A stretch of DNA of 64,000 nt from Hyperoodon ampullatus (taxonomy: Eukaryota; Chordata; Mammalia; Artiodactyla; Ziphiidae), in assembly GCA_949752795.1 (NCBI GenBank), contig OX457075.1, forward strand, positions 8,298,001 to 8,362,000, given 5' to 3'. Of the stretch, positions 58,491 through 64,000 are shown in pieces. The notes beneath the pieces were generated by a model that made no database searches, had not been told where the DNA came from, and saw only the letters and a list, made by a program, of their open reading frames with translations. Position 1 is the first letter of the stretch, and each line of letters begins with the position of its first letter. A program made the translations under genes and the position numbers.

Positions 58491-58659
58491 ATTTCTGAGT
58501 GTTTGTAGGAGGAAGAAAATCCAGTTGAATTCAGTTAGTCATACTGTTGAAACCGTAAGTGCCAGAGTAATCCTTGAAAATATAAAGGACAACACATTAC
58601 TTCATTCTTTAAAATTATTAAAGAGCTTCACATTGCACTTAGAGTAAAATGTAATCTGT

Positions 58660-59032
58660 TTCTCCTCATTAAGAGATTACATCCCTCTGGCTTATGTGCC
58701 GTGTTCTAACCACAGTGACTTCCTTTCTTTTCTTGGTCATGCCAAGTTCTCTTTCCTGAAATGGTTTACCCACAGGATGCTGCCACCCTTCAGTGGTCCC
58801 TGACCACCACAGTTCTCTGTCACATCAATACGATTACTTTCTTCACAGTATTTGACATGATCTGTAATTATCTTGTTCATTTATTTATTCATTTTCTCCT
58901 CTTCCATACAGTGCCTATGCTCCGTGGGGAAAGCAACCTTGTCTTCATGATTGCTCTATCCTCAGCATCTAGCACCATGCCTGATACACGGCAAGTCGTG
59001 AATAAATATAATATAGGTGCAAATGAATGAAG
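58660..59032 (+). repeat. L2 LINE 3' fragment
   Basis: L2 landmarks in order: 'gccaagttctctttcctgaaatgg', 'ttgttcatttatttattc', 'cagtgcctatgctccgtggggaaagcaaccttgtc', 'cctcagcatctagcaccatgcctgatacac' and the terminal 'gtgaataaatataatata'. Confidence 0.8.
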
Positions 59033-59074
59033 ATGGATGTAATGTTCAGAATCTTCCAGTTCAACTTTCTGCTT

Positions 59075-59195
59075 TTAAAAAGAAGTAAAATGAGCTGGGA
59101 AAGCAGCTGAGAGAGACTTAAGAACTTGCCCAAGATCACAAATGTTTAATGAAGTATCCGAAACAAGTACTCCGGTCTCCTGACCCCCCTGCCCT
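59075..59195 (-). repeat. MIR-like fragment
   Basis: 'gagagacttaagaacttgcccaagatcacaaatg' and 'actccggtctcctga' match the MIRb middle and 3' motif. Confidence 0.6.
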
Positions 59196-60460
59196 GTCTT
59201 CTTTCTGGTGATCACTCCACTGGTTATTGAAGGCCTACGTCAGGGATCTAGGAAGGTGACGGAGAAACCGTAGAGTGGTCCATGACCTCCTTCTGACCTA
59301 TATAATGACTTTTGTGTAATACATGCATATATTCTTCTTCTCTGGCGAGGTAGACTCTAGCTTCCATACAATTTCAAAAAGGTCAAAGTCTTAAAAAATC
59401 TTAAAAAACACTGGGCCACATATTCTTAAGTTCCTTGTACATTTTCTCGTCTTCATATCAGTTCATCTATTGATAAGAATTGAACAATCATTACAAATTA
59501 AGTATACGCCATATTACCAAAGGATGTAGTGTTATGACTTGTATTAGAATGTTGCCATCTATATGTAAAGGGTTTGGTTCTGGACTCATGGAATCACCTG
59601 GCACACGAGGGGTCCTCCGTCAATTTTATTTTTCAAGACTGGCAACATGAATGCTTACATACTGGCTATAGTTGCATATACCTCAATCTTTCTTTAGCCA
59701 TATTTTTGGTACCCATTCACCTAATATACTGGCAAATAAAGGAACTTCTCATTCAAATTTCTCTGCTGCATTGGAAATGAGATCATCTGAGGGCTAAGCT
59801 TTTACTCTGGAGGTTCACATGCTAAATTTAGATTAAACAATATATGTATAGCAGTGGGTTTGTGGATTTTGAATGTGCGTAGGGCTAATCCAACCCTTCC
59901 TAGGAATATTTTGGTTCTACTAAACATGCTTTTGTATAAAATGGCTCGGGGAATGGGCCAGAGGAATGGTACTGTCCTTGCAGTAGATGTTTGGTGGCAC
60001 GTCCTCCCAGACCATGAACCATCCTCCCTTCCCCGAGGACAAGTCCTCCATTCAGAGGTACCCTGTTCCTCATCCATTGATAGCTGGGATGGAGTAGCCA
60101 AAGCTGAGCCCACTACATACTTCCTTATAGAAATCAGGATCTGGGAGGCAGAGATGGATCAGTTAAATCTTTGATGTGCCTATAACTCTACCTATAAATT
60201 TAGAATTGCAGGAAAATATATTTTGCCATGTATACGGAAAAACAAAGCAAGTCAATCTGTAAAAAAAGGAGGATGAAGATGATCTAGGTAAGCTTAAAAA
60301 AATTTAAAAGAGGATTTCCTTGGTCTCTGACAACTTTCCTTACAATTACTCTTTTTTCCACATATATTTAGTTGATTTCATTACAACCAAAGCTTTACTA
60401 ATACAAAATTTTATTTCCTATGGAATGTTTTTGTTTCATTTCTTCTATTTTGCCTGGAGG
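59196..60460. other. Unannotated non-coding stretch
   Basis: No exon or repeat recognised. Overlapping ~100-residue frames on both strands at 59802-60174 have no domain signal. Confidence 0.4.
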
Positions 60461-60464
60461 CAAA

Positions 60465-60720
60465 TGTCTATAGGTGCTGGAGTCAAATTAACTAGGTTTA
60501 AATGTCGATTTGATCACTTACTAGCTAAGTGCGATAATTTGGACACACTCATACTAAAAAAGTTGTTTATCTGAAATTCAAATTTAACTGGGTATCCTTT
60601 CTTTTATGTGGGAACCCTATTTGTGACATAGTTTCTTCCTTTGTAAAATGGAGGTAGTGATACCAAATCAGCAAGGATGTTGAGGAAAATGTCAAGGATA
60701 TCATAAACATTATGTAAAAC
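60465..60720 (+). repeat. MIR SINE
   Basis: 'gtgctggagtcaaattaactaggtttaaatg', 'gatcacttactagctaagtg' and 'gtttcttcctttgtaaaatggaggtagtgatacc' are MIR landmarks in the right order, with a small extra segment between them. Confidence 0.75.
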
Positions 60721-61430
60721 CATTTATGAGAAAACCATTTATTACTTTCTTTCTTCCCCCCTTCTACCTATGCTGTATCTATAACACAAGAAGACATTGC
60801 TTACAAGGCCCACCAATTGGGAGTAAATACTTCCTGGATGTGCTGAACTTTTACTGTGTTAACAGACTAATACCGAGATGAAATGACTTAAAGATGAGGC
60901 TTACAGGGAAGTGAACTGGTTCCTTTCGGAACACGGGGAAACGCTTTATTACCTCTCATGAAATGATGTCTTTATTCTTGAATTAGGGAATTTGAAAGGC
61001 TGTATGTTTCAATCTACCTGACTTCGTCCAGGTACCCCATCTTGAGTATACTCTAAGATTCATTCTTGTGCTAGGGTATGCCTAGGTTTTAATTATACAC
61101 AAATTCGTTTCCAATTCAAACAAGTATCTCCCCATCTGGTCTTTCTCACCTCCTATAGAAAGAGATGAGGAAAGAAAAAGCATGAGGGAAAAAGAGAAGA
61201 TGATAATATACTACTTCACTACTTGCCTGTTTGAGGATAAAGAATGTAAGACGCTTGATTTGGGGGCACTTTATTTCTTGTCTCTTGTGTCTAAATCCTT
61301 CTCGTTTTTACCTTGATTACTTCTTATATTCCCTGTGTGGAGGAACCCAGAAAGTACTGAAGAATGTCTTTAACACGGGTCCAACCATCATGTTTTCTGC
61401 TCAAGAGACCCAGAGCAATGAACTTCCCTT
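60721..61430. other. Unannotated; downstream flank of KCNU1
   Basis: No repeat was recognised. Possible distal polyadenylation hexamers on the minus strand include 'tttatt' at 61270-61275 on +, which could extend the KCNU1 3' UTR this far. Confidence 0.4.
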
Positions 61431-61650
61431 AGAGAGGCATTTATCATCTATTTCTTTATTTATCACACCAGATCCAGTGGGATTAGATCGGACTTTTGTC
61501 TCTTCCCAAACAGCGTGGGCTTGCTGATCACCCCTCAGCAATGGGCACAAAATGGTGGGTGTCCATCTTTTCCTTCCTTGTTCAAAGTCACCATCTCTGG
61601 AGATGCCTTGTAAGGAGTGAGCCAGGAGTTCCTGGGAAATATCAGCAGGT
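61431..61650 (-). other. KCNU1: Putative KCNU1 3' UTR with polyadenylation signal
   Basis: This lies directly after the KCNU1 stop codon. The first AATAAA on the minus strand is at 61455-61460 ('tttatt' on +), about 190 nt past the stop, which gives a short 3' UTR. The cleavage site is inferred. Confidence 0.45.
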
Positions 61651-62053
61651 CTAGTCTGACTCTGGATAGGCAGAGACATCTTCCACTGTGGTTTCCTCCA
61701 TGTTTTCCTTTCCATTTTCTTTCATGGTTTCACCTGGATGTGTCTGGGATGAGAGTTTACCACTTGGAGTCAATACTGCTTGCTTAGGAGCACCAGCGGG
61801 GATTGGTTTTGGCTCCAGCGAATGGACTGATGTACTGGGTGGCTGGGCTGCAGTCTCGCTGACCTGGTCAACTGAAGGAGGACAATTTAAGTCTGTAAGC
61901 GTCTCTTCTGTCAGTGGCACCATATTTATAATTTCACACGGACTTGGAGGTGAAATATCCTTTTTGTAACAGGAGGTGCTGAAAGGGATGGCGCAAAACA
62001 CAAGATCCGAGGGCAGCAGCATAAACTCGTTTTCTGGCCGGGTAATCACAAAC
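61651..62053 (-). CDS. KCNU1: KCNU1 (SLO3) terminal coding exon
   Basis: The last exon of the pH- and voltage-gated potassium channel of sperm, which sets the membrane potential during capacitation in the flagellar membrane. On the minus strand a pyrimidine-rich tract ends in '...tttcttacag' (AG at 62055-62054), and the exon starts at 62053 with one base completing a split codon. It then gives 133 residues beginning 'FVITRPENEFMLLPSDLVFC' and ending 'YPESD' with the stop at 61651-61653. The opening segment corresponds to the end of the second RCK domain and has a clear counterpart in SLO1. The rest is the weakly conserved, Pro/Thr/Glu-rich tail. There are no stops or frameshifts. The preceding exons must lie beyond 64000. 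Another SLO-family member is possible but the tail fits SLO3 best. Confidence 0.85.
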
Positions 62054-62264
62054 CTGTAAGAAAAGCCAAAGATGAATTCTGAGCCCCTGCAGCTGGGACA
62101 GTGTGGCTGCAGGCAGTGGCCAAAATAAGAAAGTCATTTTGCTGGGCCAAAAGAGGAAACGTTTTTGTTTTGCTTTGCCTTATTTGGTTTCTGATTAATA
62201 GTAAAAAATAAACAGAAAAAACAACTCTCTGGCACAGCGCAACAAGAGAGGTCCCAGGCTAGTA

Positions 62265-62440
62265 ACTGGGAGACTAGTTCTCATCCCTGCCTCTGAAACC
62301 AACCACCTCTGACCTTAGGCATGCCATCTCCCTTCTGGGCCTTGCTTTTCTCATCATTTTAATGTGAGAGGGATGGGACTATGGTTTGGGCTAATTGATT
62401 TCTACTGCCTTTTCCAACTATGTTTCTCTGCTTTTAATAT
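62265..62440 (+). repeat. MIR SINE
   Basis: 'gggagactagttctcatccctgcctctgaaaccaacc', 'ccttaggcatgccatctcccttctgggcc' and 'gaatgggat'-type spacing ('gtgagagggatgggac') fit MIR. Confidence 0.75.
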
Positions 62441-63165
62441 CCACGACCCCAATGAATTTGGTTGGCACAATTCTGAGCACTTAGCCAAGCTTTATCAAAA
62501 CTGGAAGATTACGTGCATGCCAGATATTTCCATCCTGGGTTAGGCCTATTTTCATGTTTATGCTGCCAACTTTCACACAGAATGTAGTTTGCCCAATGGA
62601 GAAAAAAGAAAAGTAACCAAAGGTTTATTTGAAACCTTGACCGGTAAGCAAATAGTGAGTCAATGAGTTTCAAAGATCACCCAGAGCCTGGACCTGCGTG
62701 GACAGACTCTGCAGAGAAGCAGGATGTCTTAGCAGGCAATCAGGCACACGGCAAATCCTCAGAGAACATGAGTCAGATTCATGAAGATGCCCGTGTCCCT
62801 GTCAGAACGCTGAGGCAGCAGAATCCTGCGTGACTTTCAGCACTGCCCCGAATCATCACCTCTTCTTCCTTAAGCACCCACCACAAGTCACCGCTGATCT
62901 TTCACTGAACAATCTCCCACTTTCCTCTCGCCCACTGAGTCCCCTGTAACCCCTGTGATATTCTAAACAAGATCTGCTGTAACCACATACTCTCTTTCAA
63001 ACAGGAATGTCATTTCCTTCCCTGAGGTCTGCCCAAGTATGGGTTGCACCTTCTCCCAATGACCACGGTCCACAGGTTTTCCAGAGGTGTTGGGGGTCAG
63101 TCACAGGCAGACAGACAGACAGAGATGGGGGTGGGGGGTCAGCATCATTCAGGCTTCTGAGTGTT
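62441..63165. other. Unannotated; KCNU1 last intron
   Basis: Presumably intronic to KCNU1. A short (CAGA)n tract at about 63108-63122 and a G-rich patch at 63126-63139 are the only simple features. Confidence 0.45.
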
Positions 63166-63990
63166 TCCAGAGCAGTCGTGCTCCCCCCACCTTTGTGGTC
63201 CATGCTCTACAGCCTTATCACCCTCCTCTTGAGTCACCTCAGTGTTATCCACACACCTCCATGTTTATTTAGGCCTTTGGCACATGGGACACTTTTTCTT
63301 TCAAACTCTAGTGTTGCCGTCACCTTTCGTGCCTGCAGTGTCTCCGTGATTTACGACTCTGACACGCAGACCAATTTCTTTGATTTCCACTAGCCAGTGA
63401 TCTTTATCTCCCAACCACTTTCCTGGCCACATACTGATGTTGTAACTTCCTGACACATCCTGCCTCTAAAATCTTACCCTGCAATAAATCACTCTCTGAC
63501 CACAACTTCCCCTCGTTCTTTCTCTCTCATTTCCTTACTCTTGGGTACATCCGCTCTTCAGGCTACTTCCATCCCCCGTCCTTTCCCTTTGCACTGTTGC
63601 TTCTACAGATCCACAGTAAACTCCTTTTCCATTCCCCTCAGTGACTGATGTAACTTCTACGTCTTTCTCAACTCCCTAGAAACTTTCCCCCTTTTCTCTC
63701 AGCCAGGGCTATGCCTGTACGTCACCGAGAAACCCTAGTGTTACGTAAACATTCCCTAAGCACACCCCTCATCCACAGCCAGATTTGCCTTGGCATCCTT
63801 CCTTTTCCTCCCTTTCTCCTGCGAGCAGAGAAGCTGTCTTTCTTCGTGTTCATGATGACTCTGCTTTCAGTGATTTGACTTCCCTCCCCTTCCTCCTGAA
63901 AGAGGTTCATCAATCCATTTCCACTCTGTTATTGTTAATTTCTCCTTCTCTACTGAGTGTTGCCCATTCCCACCACGAGACTCTTAGTCT
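63166..63990 (+). repeat. Possible L2-family LINE internal fragment
   Basis: A long pyrimidine-rich stretch with phrases such as 'ctagccagtgatctttatctccc', 'cctgacacatcctgcctctaaaatc' and 'caacttcccctcgttctttctctctc' has the style of L2 coding sequence upstream of its 3' end. Weakly supported by eye, and it reaches the window edge. Confidence 0.4.
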
Positions 63991-64000
63991 GGACCTACAT

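Noticed and set aside
1..64000. CRISPR array, bacterial operon or phage content
   Set aside because: No regularly spaced repeats, no compact gene packing and no ribosome-binding-site pattern. The SINE, LINE and split-exon content is mammalian.

Overview
This window is mammalian nuclear DNA, most probably from a cetacean. It is AT-rich, almost gene-free and dominated by retrotransposons. The lineage call rests on five copies of the tRNA-Glu-derived CHR SINE (two on +, one inside a + strand L1, two on -), a family typical of whales, dolphins and hippos. No BovB or other ruminant-specific repeat was seen. The only host-gene sequence recognised is the last coding exon of KCNU1 (SLO3, the sperm potassium channel) on the minus strand at 61651-62053. 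Almost everything at lower coordinates is therefore the downstream flank of KCNU1. By analogy with human 8p11 this would be the gene desert towards ZNF703, which is an inference from synteny and not visible here.

Layout. 1-5.8 kb: unique DNA with MIR, L2 and hAT fossils, including a hAT element nested in a MIR. 5.8-11.6 kb: a near full-length but broken + strand L1 carrying a CpG-rich CHR SINE. 11.6-31 kb: unique DNA with an MLT1-like LTR, a long decayed minus-strand L1 (13.8-16.3 kb) holding a perfect 34-bp inverted repeat, MER5/L2/MIR pieces, a solo LTR and two CHR SINEs. 31.1-34.6 kb: a three-layer nest of hAT, 5'-truncated L1 and CHR SINE, with matching target-site duplications for each layer. 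34.6-43.2 kb: mostly unique DNA with MIR, hAT and L2 fossils. 43.2-49.8 kb: a full-length minus-strand L1 with both ORFs uninterrupted, a CpG-rich 5' UTR, a long pure A-tail and a 14-bp perfect duplication. 50.7 kb: a further CHR SINE. 51.0-55.2 kb: an ancient L1 interrupted by a near full-length processed pseudogene of EXOC3 (Sec6). 55.2-64 kb: unique DNA with L2/MIR fossils and the KCNU1 terminal exon.

How it works together. There is no operon-like organisation. The active parts, if any, are the intact L1 (its own promoter, ORF1p chaperone and ORF2p endonuclease/reverse transcriptase) and the KCNU1 exon. L1 machinery explains nearly every other young feature: the CHR SINEs and the EXOC3 pseudogene are its trans-mobilised products.

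The strongest items for follow-up are the apparently retrotransposition-competent L1, the perfect 34-bp hairpin at 15.1 kb, and the nested insertions that give a relative insertion chronology. I did not find a new multi-gene system. Family names for old repeats come from memory of consensus sequences and need a repeat-library search.
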